Positions 1-12,234 of a stretch of 64,000 bases of DNA are shown here, one piece after another (positions within the stretch are counted from its first letter, which is position 1; each line of letters begins with the position of its first letter). The position numbers were made by a program, and so were the translations under genes. The notes beneath the pieces were generated by a model, which ran no database searches, was not told the DNA's origin, and was given only the letters and a program-made list of their open reading frames with translations. The stretch spans positions 4,140,978-4,204,977 of the forward strand of contig CM066923.1 in the NCBI GenBank assembly GCA_033964015.1, in the 5' to 3' direction. This stretch comes from Scolanthus callimorphus (Eukaryota > Cnidaria > Anthozoa > Actiniaria > Edwardsiidae).

Positions 1-3000
1 ATTCTACAGTCATATTCAGCTATGATTTCAACACCGAAATACCAGACTACAGACAGCGGACTATAGGGTACAATTGTACACATCGGTCCTTGTAACGTCA
101 CTGTAGAGAAACACTTATGCATTCTACAGTCATATTCAGCTATGATGTCAACACTGAAATACCAGACTACAGACAGCGGACTATAGGGTCCTATTGTACA
201 CACTGGTCCTTGTAACGCCACTGTAGAGAAACACTTATGCATTCTATAGTCATATTCAGATATGAGTTCAACACTGAAATAACAGACTACAGGGAGCGGA
301 CTATATGGTCCTATTGTACACACCGGTCTATGTAACGTCACTGTAGGGAAACACTTATGCATTCTACAGTCATATTCAGCTATGAGTTCAACACTGAAAT
401 ACCAGACTACAGAGAGCGGACTATAGGGTCCTATTGTACACACCGGTTCTTGTAACGTCACTGTAGGGAAACACTTATGCATTCTACAGTCATATTCAGC
501 TATGAGTTCAACACTGAAATACCAGACTACAGACAGCGGACTATAGTGTCCTATTGTACACAGCGGTCCTCGCAACGTCAATGTAGGGAAACACTTATGC
601 ATTCTACAGTCATATTCAGCTATGAGTTCAACACTGAAATACCAGACTACAGACAGCGGACTATAGGGTCCCATTGTACACAGCGGTCCTCGTAACGTCA
701 ATGTAGGGAAACACTTATGCATTCTACAGTCATATTCAGACTACAGAGAGCGGACTATAGGGTCCTATTGTACACACCGGTCCTTGTAACGTCACTGTAG
801 GGAAACACTTATGCATTCTGCAGTCATATTCAGCTATGAGTTCAACACTGAAATACCAGACTACAGACAGCGGACTATAGTGTCCTATTGTACACAGCGG
901 TCCTCGTAACGTCAATGTAGGGAAACACTTATGCATTCTACAATCATATTCAGCTATGAGTTCAACACTGAAATACCAGACTACAGACAGCGGACTATAG
1001 GGTCCTATTGTACACAGCGGTCCTCGTAACGTCAATGTAGGGAAACACTTATGCATTCTACAGTCATATTGAGCTATGATTTCAACACTGAAATACCAGA
1101 CTACAGAGAGCAGACTATAGGGTCCTATTGTACACACCGGTCCTTGTAACGTCACTGTAGAGAAACACTAATGCATTCTACAGTCATATTCAGCTATGAT
1201 TTCAACACTGAAATACCAGACTACAGAGAGCGGACTATAGGGTCCTATTGTACACACCGGTCCTTGTAACGTCACTGTAGAGAAACACTTGTGCATTCTA
1301 CAGTCATATTCAGCGATGAGTTCAACACTGAAATACCAGACTACCGGGAGCGGACTATAGGGTCCTATTGTACACACCGGTCCTTGTAACGTCATTGTAG
1401 AGAAACACTTATGCATTCTACAGTCATATTCAGCTATGATTTCAACACTGAAATACCAGACTACAGACAGCGGACTATAGGTCCTATTGCACAAATCGGT
1501 CCTTGTAACGTCACTGTAGGGAAACACTTGTGCATTCTACAGTCATATTCAGCGATGAGTTCAACACTGAAATACCAGACTAAAGGGAGCAGACTATAGG
1601 GTCCTATTGTACACACCGGTCCTCGTAACGTCACTGTAGGGAAACACTTATGCATTCTACAGTCATATTCAGCTATGATTTCAACACCGAAATACCAGAC
1701 TACAGACAGCGGACTATAGGGTACAATTGTACACATCGGTCCTTGTAACATCACTGTAGAGAAACACTTATGCATTCTACAGTCATATTCAGCTATGAGT
1801 TCAACACTGAAATACCAGACTACAGACAGCGGACTATAGGGTCCTATTGCACACACCGGTCCTCGTAACGTCGCTGTAGAGAAACACTATGCATTCTACA
1901 GTCATATTCAGCGATGATTTCAACACTGAAATACCAGACTAGAGAGAGCGGACTATAGGGTAATATTGAACACACTGGTCCATGTAATGTCACTGTAGGG
2001 AAACACTTATGCATTCTACAGTCATATTCAGTGATGAGTTCAACACTAAAATACCGGACTACCGAGAGCGGACTATATGGCCCTGTTGCAGACATCGGTC
2101 CTTGTAACGTCACTGTAGGGAAACACTTATGCATTCTAAAGTAATATTCAGCGATGAGTTCAACACCAAAATACCAGACTACAAGGTAGCGGACTATATA
2201 GGGTCCTACTGTACACACCGGTCCTCGTAACATCACTGTAGGGAAACACTTATGCATTCTAAAGTCATATTAAGCGATGAGTTCAACACTGAAATACCAG
2301 ACTACAAGGCAGCGGAGTATAGGGTCCTATTGTTCACACCGGTCCTCATAACCTCACTGCAGGGAAGCACTTATGCATTCTACAGTCATATTCAGCTATG
2401 AGTTCAACACTGAAATACCAGACTACAGAGAGCGGACTATAGGGTCCTATTGCACACACCGGTCCTTGTAACGTCACTGTAGGGAAACACTTATGCATTC
2501 TACAGTCATATTCAGCGATGAGTTCAACACTGAAATACCAGACTACAGACAGCAGACTATAGGGTCCTATTGCACACACCGGTCCTTGTAACGTCACTGT
2601 AGGGAAACACTTAGGCATTCTAAAGTCATATTCAGCGATGAGTTCAACACTGAAATACCAGACTACAAGGCAGGGGACTATAGGGTCCTATTGTACACAG
2701 CGGTCCTCGTAACGTCAATGTAGGGAAACACTTATGCATTCTACACTCATATTGAGCAATGAGTTCAACACTGAAATACCAGACTACAGACAGCGGACTA
2801 TAGGGTCCTATTGCACACACCGGTCCTCGTAACGTCGCTGTAGGGAAACACTTATGCATTCTACAGTCATATTCAGCAATGAGCTCAACACTGAAATACC
2901 AGACTACAGAGAGAAGACTATAGGGTCCTATTGTACACACCGGTCCTTGTAACGTCACTGTAGGGAAACACTTATGCATTCTACAGTCATATTCAGCTAT

Positions 3001-3434
3001 TATTTCAACACTGAAATACCAGACTACAGAGAGCGGACTATAGGGTCCTATTGCACACATCGGTCCTTGTAACGTCACTGTAGAGAAACACTAATGCATT
3101 TTACAGTCATATTCAGCTATGAGTTCAACACTGAAATACTAGACTACAGGGAGCGGACTATAGGGTCCTATTGCACACACCGGTCCATGTAGCGTCACTG
3201 TAGGGAAACACTTAGGCATTCTACAGTCATATTCAGCTATGAGTTCAACACTGAAATACCAGACTACAGACAGCGGACTATAGGGTCCTATTGTACACAC
3301 CGGTCCTTGTCCAGGGTCAAGTTGCACACACTGGTCCTAGTAACATCATTGTAGTGAAACACTTATGCATTCTACAGTGATATTCAGCTATGAGTTCAAC
3401 ATTGAAATAGAAGACTACAGACAGCGGACTATAG
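1..3434 (+). repeat. 120-bp tandem satellite (satellite A), about 28 copies
   Basis: Near-identical units of 120 bp run head to tail from the first base of the window, so the array continues beyond the left edge. Each unit contains the landmarks CATATTCAGCTATGA, CTGAAATACCAGACTACAG and GGTCCTTGTAACGTCACTG. One unit near 735 has an internal deletion and several have one-base indels. Because 120 is divisible by three, the minus strand stays open as a 40-residue repeat for several units at a time. The frame is broken by indels and there is no sign of splicing or selection, so I do not call a protein. Confidence 0.97.
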
Positions 3435-3868
3435 ACCTTTATCACGCAATATTGATTATTAATATATAATAGTTATCCGAAAATAAAATCCAGTTTCCAA
3501 TTCTACACATCCGTATTAGTAAAACTGCAAAGTTTCAAAAGAATTACTTGAAAATTGACTGAGATATGAATTTTCCAATCTTCCTATTCTGACTTACTTT
3601 TTACAAAGAAATGTATGGGCAAATACGTCAAGTCGAGGCTGGACGGGCATTGATGCCCGTCCAGCCTCGTTTAGATTTATTTTCCCATACTTTTCTTGTT
3701 AAAAAATAAGCCCGAATACGAAGTTTTGAAAATTCATATCTCAGTCAGTATTGAAGCAATCTTCACCAAACTTTGCAATTTTACTAATACGGATGTGTAG
3801 AATTGAATACTGGGTTTCATTTTCTGATAACTATTATATATTATTAATCAATATTGCGTGATAAATGC
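3435..3868. mobile_element. palindromic MITE inserted in satellite A
   Basis: A 434-bp inverted-repeat element interrupts a satellite unit. Left and right ends are complementary over most of the length (TTTATCACGCAATATTGATT at the left, its complement at the right). The centre is a perfect hairpin at about 3633-3668 (GAGGCTGGACGGGCAT and its complement around TG). It is flanked by CTATAG at 3429-3434 and 3869-3874, which fits a 6-bp target duplication, although CTATAG also occurs in the satellite unit. It has no coding capacity and is a non-autonomous DNA element or foldback repeat. Confidence 0.85.
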
Positions 3869-4035
3869 CTATAGGATCCTATTGCAGACACCGGTCCTTG
3901 TAACGTCACTGTAGGGACACACTTATGTATTCTACAGCCATATTCAGCTATGAGTTCAACAATGAAATACCAGACTACAAGAAAGCGGACTATAGGGTCC
4001 TATTGCACACACTGGTCCTTGTAACGTCACCATAG
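3869..4035 (+). repeat. end of satellite A array
   Basis: About one and a half further 120-bp units in the same orientation as 1-3434, resuming directly after the palindromic insertion. Similarity ends at about 4035 with GGTCCTTGTAACGTCACC. Confidence 0.9.
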
Positions 4036-4059
4036 CATACCTGTCCAATAGTGTATCCC

Positions 4060-4925
4060 ATTTGCCAATGGTCGAACATGATTTATTCATATATTCACAT
4101 TACCTGACATTGTCTGCAGGGGGTCGAAATAGTTTATCAGGCCCCTATGACCCTGGTTCACAAATGGTGAAATTATAAGGGGAGGGGTGGTCTACAGAGG
4201 ATGATGACCAACTGATCATACTGTAAGTATGCATGAACTAAATTGCATGCTCCATCAGCCAGGCCGACCAATGGTCGAATGGTGAAAATATAAGGGGAGG
4301 GGTGGTCTATAGTGAATGATGAGATACCAACTGATTGTACTGTAAGTATGCATTCCTCTCAGACAGGCCTCTAGGGCCAAGTGACCAACGGTCAAATGGT
4401 GTCGAACAGTGAAAATATCAGGGGAGGGGTGGTCTATAGGGGATGGCGAGATACCAACTGCTTGTACTGTAGGTATGTATTCCTCTCAAGCAGGCCCCTA
4501 AAACCGAGTGACCGATGGTCGAGCAATGGTCAACCAATGGTCAAATTGTGTTGAATGGTGAAAATATAAGGTGAGGGGTGTCTATAGTGAATAAGATACC
4601 AACTTCTTGTACTGTAAGTATGTATTCCTCTCAGGCAGGCCCCTAAAACCGAGTGACCCATGGTCGACCAATGGTCAAAAATGGTGTCGAACAGTGAAAA
4701 TGTAAGGGGAGGGGTGCTCTATAGTGAATAATGAGATCCAACTGATTGGACTGTAAGTATGCATTCCTCTCAGGCAGGCCTCTAGAACTGAGTGACCAAT
4801 GGTTGACCAATGGTCAAATGGTGAGGAATGGTGAAAATTTTAAGGGGAGGGGTGGTCTATAGGTGATGATGAAATACCAACTGATTTTACTGTAAGTATT
4901 TATTCCTCTTAGACACAAAAGGACC
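4060..4925 (+). repeat. satellite B array, forward orientation (about 6 units)
   Basis: Degenerate tandem repeat with a period of about 127-145 bp. Each unit carries GTGAAAATATAAGGGGAGGG, GTGGTCTATAG, ATACCAACTGATTGTACTG, GTAAGTATGCATTCCTCTCA and one or two copies of GACCAATGGTCGACC, which is nearly self-complementary. The same unit returns in inverted orientation at 6771-8930. Confidence 0.92.
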
Positions 4926-5509
4926 GTGTCACAACTGGTTGACGAACGGTCAAACAATGAGGCAGTTCAAAATATTAAAAACTGTAAAAGACCTTTTTGT
5001 TTAATGTAAGTCACTAAAAACGGTTTCACAAGTTTGTCATCTCATGTATATTCATGTGATTACTTCACCGTATTACTTCATGTAATTAGACCGATCCCTA
5101 TTTTGACGAAAGCTCCGCCCACTCATAGCAAACAATAGGAAGTTTTCCCTATGGAATTTAAAATGTCCGAGCAACAAACTTGAATATCGAACATTGTTCA
5201 ATAATTATTCAGCTTTTCAAGATAAAAATATAAAATCCAAATTGCATGCAACAACTTCTAACACCTCCCTGCAATCGGTGTCTTTTCCGCGCTCTATGCC
5301 GAAGATAAAATTTGGCTTGTCCGACTTAGCAACAGTAACTAGGAGCATAACAATGAATGCGGGATCGGTGAATTACTTAATTATGTAATTACTCGACAGA
5401 TGTATGCTAAATAGCCGTGACCAACACAAAATTTAACATTGCATTATCTAAATGCATAAAAAACATGTCTTGGCGGGCCTAAAATGCATGTTCTCCTTGC
5501 ACTATATCT
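4926..5509. other. spacer between satellite B and the hAT-like MITE, no gene seen
   Basis: AT-rich sequence with no credible exon. The only open frame of note, 5194-5388 on the plus strand, has low complexity and no recognisable domain. The last ~70 bp resemble one unit of the 70-bp repeat found at 6485-6770, which the MITE has split. Confidence 0.5.
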
Positions 5510-5515
5510 CACTGG

Positions 5516-6484
5516 CAGGGCCCGTGGTTTGATGCGGGATTTTTTCTGAAATTATGCGTGATTTTTTCTGAAATTATGCGCTAAAAATACGAAATTATGC
5601 GCTAAAAATACGAAATTATGCGGGATTGCGCAATATTTTTTTTCCTAGTGCTGTAACATATTTTGCTCTTTTCAACTGTTTTGTTACATGAATATAGCTG
5701 CTATTTGACTTCAACAACTCTTGTTTGTCTATAAAATGCTTTGTGATGAGTTCCAATTGCTACGCTTTACTAACGTAACGCGTACATTTAATGTTTCTTT
5801 CAGGTAGACATGTTTTCACTTTGAAATAAACCTTTTCACTTTCTTACAAAATAGCGTTACCTTTTCCATACCACAAGGATCGTAACAACGCACTCCTATT
5901 AAGAAATGAACTGAATGGTCACGAGAGCTACACGCACACTATCAGAGCTATCGTTACTATCTCTCATGATAACAAAAAATCGTCACACTTGTTTGCCGTC
6001 GTTCTGTCCGTAATGCTCAAAATTACCCCCCTTCGCGAGAGCGATCTGCAATAGTCGGAAGTAGCCACGTTTCTGTCGTGTAAATGATCCATGAAAAAGC
6101 GTAATGTGATGTGATTATGATCAATGTTAACTGCATAAAGTCGACTGTGTTTATCGCGGTTAGCGTCCTCTCCCGCTTTTTTCTTTACTTTGCAAGACGC
6201 AAACATGTGTTTTATTTCTTGTTGACATCAGTTCCCAGCGCGACGCGTTATAGAACGCTTTGTTATTTTCATTTCTGTCGAGTTGTTATGACGTTTTGAA
6301 CAGATGATTTCAGAATAAATGTATCGCTTTTGTGAGAAACACCAAGTAATGATACCTTTTTAATGATTTTCACAAAATTTTGGGAAATTATGCGCGATTG
6401 TGCGGGATTCGGCGGATTATGCGCATTATGCGGTAAAAGCCAAATTATGCGTTTCCGCACCAGCGCATCAAACCACGGGCCCTG
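5516..6484. mobile_element. hAT-like MITE with subterminal ATTATGCG repeats
   Basis: A 969-bp element with inverted ends CAGGGCCCGTGGTTTGATG at 5516 and the complement ending CCACGGGCCCTG at 6484. CACTGG directly flanks both ends (5510-5515 and 6485-6490), so the insertion is precise. Both ends carry several short direct copies of AAATTATGCG, as expected for subterminal transposase-binding repeats. CAGGG...CCCTG ends are typical of hAT elements, though those usually duplicate 8 bp. No transposase frame is visible, so it is non-autonomous. Confidence 0.85.
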
Positions 6485-6770
6485 CACTGGGGTGGGATGA
6501 GCCCTAGTTTATGTTTTCTTGGTTCTCAAAGTGTGACCTCCAACTAATATAGTTCACTAGGAAGGAATGAACCCTAATTGATGTTTTCCTCGTTCTCAAA
6601 GCATGCCCTCTAGTCCACTATTTCACATTAGGAATGAGCCCTAATGTATGAATTTTCTCCTGTTTCTCAAAGTGTGTCCTCTTACTATTTCACTTGTCAG
6701 GAATGAACTCTAATGTACGTTTTCCTCGTTCTCAAAGCATGCCATCCCACTATTTCACTTGTGGTCACTC
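6485..6770 (+). repeat. about 70-bp tandem repeat, four units
   Basis: Four degenerate units built on AGGAATGAGCCCTAATGTAT, TTTTCCTCGTTCTCAAAGCA and CCCACTATTTCACTTG. The hAT-like MITE sits inside this array. A further fragment (GCGTTCTCAAAGCGTGTGC) lies at about 8961-8980, at the outer edge of the inverted satellite B array. Confidence 0.8.
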
Positions 6771-8930
6771 GGGCCTAGGGGCCTGCCTGAGCAGCATGTA
6801 TACTTACGGTACAATCAGTTGGTTTCTCACCATCGACTTATACCACCCCTCCCCTTGTATTTTCACCATTTGACCATTGGTCGACCATTGGTCGCTAGGT
6901 TCTAGGGGCCTGCCTGAGAGGAATCCATACTTACAGTACAATCAGTTGGTATCTCATCGTCCACTATAGACCACCCTCCCCTTATATTTTCACCATTTGA
7001 CACAATTTGACCATTGGTAGGAATGCATACTTACAGTACAATCAGTTGGTATCTCATCATTCACTATAGACCATCCCTCCCCTTATATTTTCACCATTCA
7101 ACACCATTTGACCATTGGTCGAACATTGGTCACTCAATCCTAGAAGCCTGCCTGAGAGGAATGCATACTTACAGTAGAATCAGTTTGTATCTCATTGTCC
7201 ACTACTACGGAAATCACTAAACTGTTGCCACCCGGGGTACAACGATCGATCACAGTTGAGAAAACGATCAACCGCTTTTTGGTTTCGGTTAACTCATGTG
7301 ATGACCATATTTGGTACATTTCTACGGCAAACAAAAGAAATGAAGTCATGTGATCATTTTGATCAAGTCAGGTGATCATTTCGATCAATCGTTTTTCAAA
7401 TTGAGTGGACCGAAATAAAGAAACGGTTAATCGCTTTCCCAAATGCAATCTATCGTTTGTACCCCGGGTGGCAACAGTTTAGTGATTTCCGTAGTATAGA
7501 CCACCCCTCCCCTATATTTTCACCATTCGACACCATTTGACCATTGGTCAACCATTGGTCACTCGGTCCTAGAGGCCTGCTTGAGACGAATCCATACTTA
7601 CATTACAATCAGTTGGCATCTCATCATCCACTATAGACCATCCCTCCCCTTATATTTTCACCATTCAACACCATTTCACCTTTGGTCACTTGGTTCTAGG
7701 GCCTGCCTGAGAGGAATGCATACTTACAGTACAATCAGTTGGTTTCTCATCATTCATTATAGACCACCCCTCCCCTTATATTTTCACCATTCGACACCAC
7801 TTGACCATTGGTTGACCATTGGTCACTGATCCTAGAGGCCTGCCTCAGAGGAATGCATACTTACAGTACAATCATTTGGTTTCTCATCATTCATTATAGG
7901 CCACCCTTCCCCTTGAATTTTCACCATTCGACACCACTTGACCGTTGGTCGACCATTGGTCACTGATCCTAGAGGCCTGCCTCAGAGGAATGCATACTTA
8001 CAGTACAATCATTTGGTTTCTCATCATTCATTATAGGCCACCCTTCCCCTTGAATTTTCACCATTCAACACCATTTGACCATTGGTCGACCATTGGTCAC
8101 TGATCCTAGAGGCCTGCCTCAGAGGAATGCATACTTACAGTACAATCATTTGGTTTCTCATCATTCATTATAGGCCACCCTTCCCCTTGAATTTTCACCA
8201 TTCAACACCATTTGACCATTGGTCGACCATTGGTCACTCAAACCTAGAAGCCTGCCAGAGAGGAATGCATACTTACAGTACAATCAGTTGGTTTCTCATC
8301 ATTCACTATAGACCACCCCTCCCCTTATATTTTCTATATTTTCACCATTTGACCATTGGTCGACCATTGGTCACTTGGTCATAGAGGCCTGCCTGAGAGG
8401 AATCCATACTTATAGTACAATCAGTTGGTATCTCATCGTCCACTATAGACCACCACTCTCCTAATATTTTCACGATTCTACACCATTTAACCATTGGTCG
8501 ACCATTGGTCACTCAGCCCTAGAGGCCTGTCTGAGAGGAATCCATACTTACAGCACAATCAGTTGGTATCTCATCATTCACTATAGACCACCCCTCCCCT
8601 ATATTTTCACCATTCAACACCATTTGACCATTGGTCGACCATTGGTCACTCGGTCCTAGAGGCCTGCCTGAGAGGAATCTATACTTGCAGCACAATCAAT
8701 TGGTATCTCGACATCCACTATAGACCACCCTCCCCTTACATTTTCACCATTTGACACACTTTGACCATTGGTCGCATGGTTCAGGGGCATGCCTGAGAGG
8801 AATGTATACTTACAGTACAATCAGTTGGTATCTCATCATCCACTATATAGACCACCCCTCATGCATACTTACAGTATGATCACTTAGTATCTTGTCATCC
8901 CCTTTAAACCACCCCTCATCACCTCACCAT
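6771..8930 (-). repeat. satellite B array, inverted orientation (about 14 units)
   Basis: The unit of 4060-4925 appears here as its reverse complement, with a period of about 137-143 bp (TGCATACTTACAGTACAATC, AGTTGGTATCTCATC, CACTATAGACCACCCCTCC, ACCATTGGTCGACCATTGG). Three units around 7830-8230 are nearly identical, which suggests recent homogenisation. One Tc1/mariner-like MITE is inserted at 7205-7494. Confidence 0.92.
7205..7494. mobile_element. Tc1/mariner-like MITE in satellite B
   Basis: A 290-bp element with long inverted ends starting CTACGGAAATCACTAAACTG and ending with the complement. It is flanked by TA on both sides, and removing it with one TA restores the satellite sequence CACTATAGACC. 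A second, diverged copy of the family lies at 10113-10292. Confidence 0.88.
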
Positions 8931-8964
8931 CTATAGATCAGCACTCTCCTCCTCTTTCATGCGT

Positions 8965-9245
8965 TCTCAAAGCGTGTGCAATAGGATCCTATAGTCTGCT
9001 GTCTGTAGTCTGGTATTTCAGAGTTGTAGTCTGGTATTTCAGTGTTGAACTCATAGCTGAATATGACCTTAGAATGCATAGGTAAGTGTTTCACTACAAT
9101 GACTTTACAAGGACAATTCTGTAATACCAGACTAAACACAGCAGACTATAAGGTCCTACTGCACACACTGGTCCTTGTCACATCACAGTGGAAAAACACT
9201 ATTGGTACCATTCTACAATCATATTCAGCTATAGGTTCAGTATTT
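8965..9245. repeat. satellite A remnants, head-to-head
   Basis: Sequence at about 8985-9118 is satellite A in reverse orientation, including a partial duplication of GTAGTCTGGTATTTCAG. From about 9119 to 9245 another unit reads in the forward orientation, so the two are head to head. These are more diverged than the units at 1-3434. Confidence 0.85.
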
Positions 9246-10112
9246 TTACAGTATTTGAAAAAAAAAACTTGCCAAAACAAAGTCATCACTGCCATTGCAC
9301 AGTGATCATAATGGTTCTGGCCTCTTATGCATATTAGGAAGTTTGGGAGGTTCCAGCAGGTTATTATGTTGTTAGAAAATTTACCTTTCAATATTTTTCT
9401 GCAACAAAATTGAGCTCCATCATTTTCATGGTATCCATCATCAGCCTTCTACCATCAGTGCCACTGAGGAAGCAATCCAATTACCTGTTTTAGTTTTAGG
9501 TTATGGCTGATTTGTTTAGCTTGATGGGTAACAAACAATAATTCAACTTATTTTCCACTTGGCTCAGTTTCCTTTGTCTCTTTCAGGGGAATAAATCGAC
9601 TAATCCCCTGAAAAGACCCCACATTATGACCAGGAGATTATTATAGGGGAGTTTAATAATCCCCTTGCATACTTTAATTGGAAAGGAGAACTGCCAAGGA
9701 CCTCCCCAAGACAATCCATTACTACTGCTAACAGTCTTAAGAAAAACTGTGGGGTTGTTCCCGAAGATGTTCTATGACAGGTCATCTGGATCAGGGAACA
9801 AAATTAAGCTTTTGCTCATTGTGCAAGGCTCTTGTTACATGTAGTTTCTCAGCCAAGTTCCAGTAGGAACCACTAAGGAATTTGTTAATGTGCCTGAGCA
9901 AGTTGACTGCGCATGTTGTTTATAATACAGTAAGCGTAATTAAAACAAATTTCCATTTGAACACTGTTATCCTGAGAATGCACACCTCAAAGGCCAAACA
10001 AAAAAAGGCACACACAAAGCATCACAGTCTACCAGTGAACAAAAGAAAAACCTAAACAATGATTTAAAATTGATTTTAAAAATGTAGTCTGAAGTTTTAG
10101 CGAAATATTATA
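9246..10112. other. no gene recognised
   Basis: I see no convincing exon, RNA gene or repeat here. Short open frames on both strands lack recognisable domains and splice context. Confidence 0.4.
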
Positions 10113-10292
10113 CTACCGAAATCACTAAACTGTCGGCACCCTCGAAAATTCGATTGATTGTTTGTTAGTTTCAACTCCTTCGTCTGGCTGTTTTGATCGA
10201 TCCAAATGGTCACATGACATTTAAATTTTGTACCAAACAATGGAAAACATGCTTTTTCCAATGTTTGATAAAAATATTTTAAGTTTCGGTAG
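10113..10292. mobile_element. second Tc1/mariner-like MITE copy
   Basis: A 180-bp element starting CTACCGAAATCACTAAACTG and ending in the inverted motif TTTCGGTAG, with TA on both sides. The terminal motif matches the element at 7205-7494, while the interior differs, so it is a shorter family member or a deletion derivative. Confidence 0.8.
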
Positions 10293-10999
10293 TATTGTGA
10301 AAAATAAGCATGTTATTTTCCATCAACCTCAGGGTTATGATATATAATTGGGCTGCACCCTTGACCAGAACCATAGGAGATCTTATTTCATAACTCTTGG
10401 TGCTGGACAATAAACCTTACATAATTCAATTAAGTAACAAATAATGGGGGCAGTTCTAATAATAACTATTTTTTTTGTTATAAATGACAAAACTAAAAAC
10501 TTTTAGTAACACAGTATTTCATGGGGCTTGACTTGTGACCAATAGGTTACCATTGATGACTGCTACCGTAGATTTGAGGGTTTTGGTTACCAAAAAAACA
10601 AACAAACAAACAAAATTATACCAAATGGTTAAACGTTTCCGAATTTTTTTTTTATTCAGGCTTTCTGAAGGGAAAGCCCTTAGTCCAGCCCTGGACCCTG
10701 CACGTGTTCCTAGAAAGGTTGCTCTTTTCCTGCCCTTAAAGTGCATTATCACCTCTGACACGAAAATGCCTGGAGAGCGTTGTTATTGAATAAATCTGAA
10801 TGTCGATTATTTTGGTTTCATACCTTTATCCATTCCGGGGATATGGCACTTTAAAACATTATGCTAATTAGGTAGTTGATGATGTTGGGTCAGGCCTATT
10901 ATATATTCATGCTTGTGCAATTCCCTTGAATTGCACATCTCCAGGGCTAAAACCTTAATCAATATAATTGTTAAGTAGGGAAGAGGTCAAAACAAATGA
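10293..10999. other. no gene recognised
   Basis: No supported coding or RNA feature. It includes a short CAAA-type simple repeat near 10596 and a poly-T tract near 10645. Confidence 0.4.
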
Positions 11000-11004
11000 A
11001 ATCT

Positions 11005-11283
11005 GGCTGGACCCAATTTGGGGGAGGTGGGGTAGGGCCAGTTGCCTACCAACCAAAAATTTCCAAAAACTCAATATTTAAAAATCTTTTTTTAAATAGC
11101 TTCTTAGTCATAAAACCAATTTCGGTAAGAACCACATCAAACAATCCGCAATGTCCTATCATTTCGTTTAATGCATTCAGATTTTGCCCAGCACCCCTAG
11201 GAAAGAAGTTTGGTGTTCAAAACCAGAGGGGGTGGGGTGGTACCAGGCAGTGACCGTTACCTCTGGCCCAAATTGGGTCCCTA
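11005..11283. mobile_element. inverted-repeat element with GGACCCAATTTGGG ends
   Basis: GGACCCAATTTGGG near 11008 recurs as its complement CCCAAATTGGGTCC near 11268-11281, with related sequence just inside both ends. The interior is not coding. It is probably a small non-autonomous DNA element; no clear target duplication was found. Confidence 0.55.
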
Positions 11284-11463
11284 TCTGGAGCATGTGTTTT
11301 GACCTGCTCCCAGCTGAAGTTAATTTTGGTAAATAGAAATCAAAATCGGTCAAAAATGCTATCCCATTGAAATAGCTATTTTTGAGAACAAGGCTGATGT
11401 TTGCATGACATGCAGAAATGAAAATAAAACTGATCTATTGACCTTCTCTTGGACTTGTCAATG

Positions 11464-12234
11464 TAGTCCTGTCAAATTAGCCCGAAAAACCCCCGAACCT
11501 GGAAAAAATTGCAACATGGGAAATTTTTAGTACTAATTGTCAAAAACATATGTAGGAATAACATATCCAAATTTCGTAGAAATCCGACCGGGGGAAGTTG
11601 GTTAAATTTTTGGTTTTACCGGCGACGTCAAGGGTGCCTTTTGATTTCGGCGGCAGTTAGACACTGAAAACACAGAAACTGGGAGAATGTTTATAGACTG
11701 TACAGATGAAAGCGGGAAATATTTAATAAGGTTTTTCGGTTGAAACAAATAATTTCTGAGCGATGAGTTACGGCTATGATCAATTTATTTATTTTATTTC
11801 TTTTAGCTTATAACATTCAAACTTTAGTGTATCACCACGCGGGAAATACAAGGATCATATGGGAGTTGTCAAAACGCAGGATTATTTAGTTATTACTATG
11901 CAGAATTGGTTATTAACAAACACAAAATTCACATCTATGCAATCACATTATGCAGTAGAAAGAAATTGCTAGAAAGCTCGTTCAAAATCATACCGAGTTA
12001 CGGCTGTACAGTCTATAGCCCTCCCTTCGAATTGTTCGCTTTCATTGTCCAAGTGCCACCGAGAACAACGGGCTTTCCTCGTGCAGACGGAAAACCCCAA
12101 ATTTAACCAACTTCCCCCGAACGGATTTTCACAAAATTTGGACACGTATTTCTCACATATGCTCCTGAGAATTTTCTGTATAAAAATCCCATGTTGCAAT
12201 TTTTTCCAGGTTAAACGCTAAATTGACCGGACTA
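11464..12234. mobile_element. about 770-bp element with ~140-bp inverted ends
   Basis: The left end (TAGTCCTGTCAAATTAGC, AACCTGGAAAAAATTGCAAC, GGGGGAAGTTGGTTAAAT) returns as its reverse complement at 12090-12234. The outermost TA at both ends could be a TA target duplication. The interior has no recognisable transposase. It is a non-autonomous TIR element. Confidence 0.75.

Noticed and set aside
1..9000. Possible CRISPR array
   Set aside because: Units are contiguous tandem repeats without unique spacers, and the context is a spliced animal genome.
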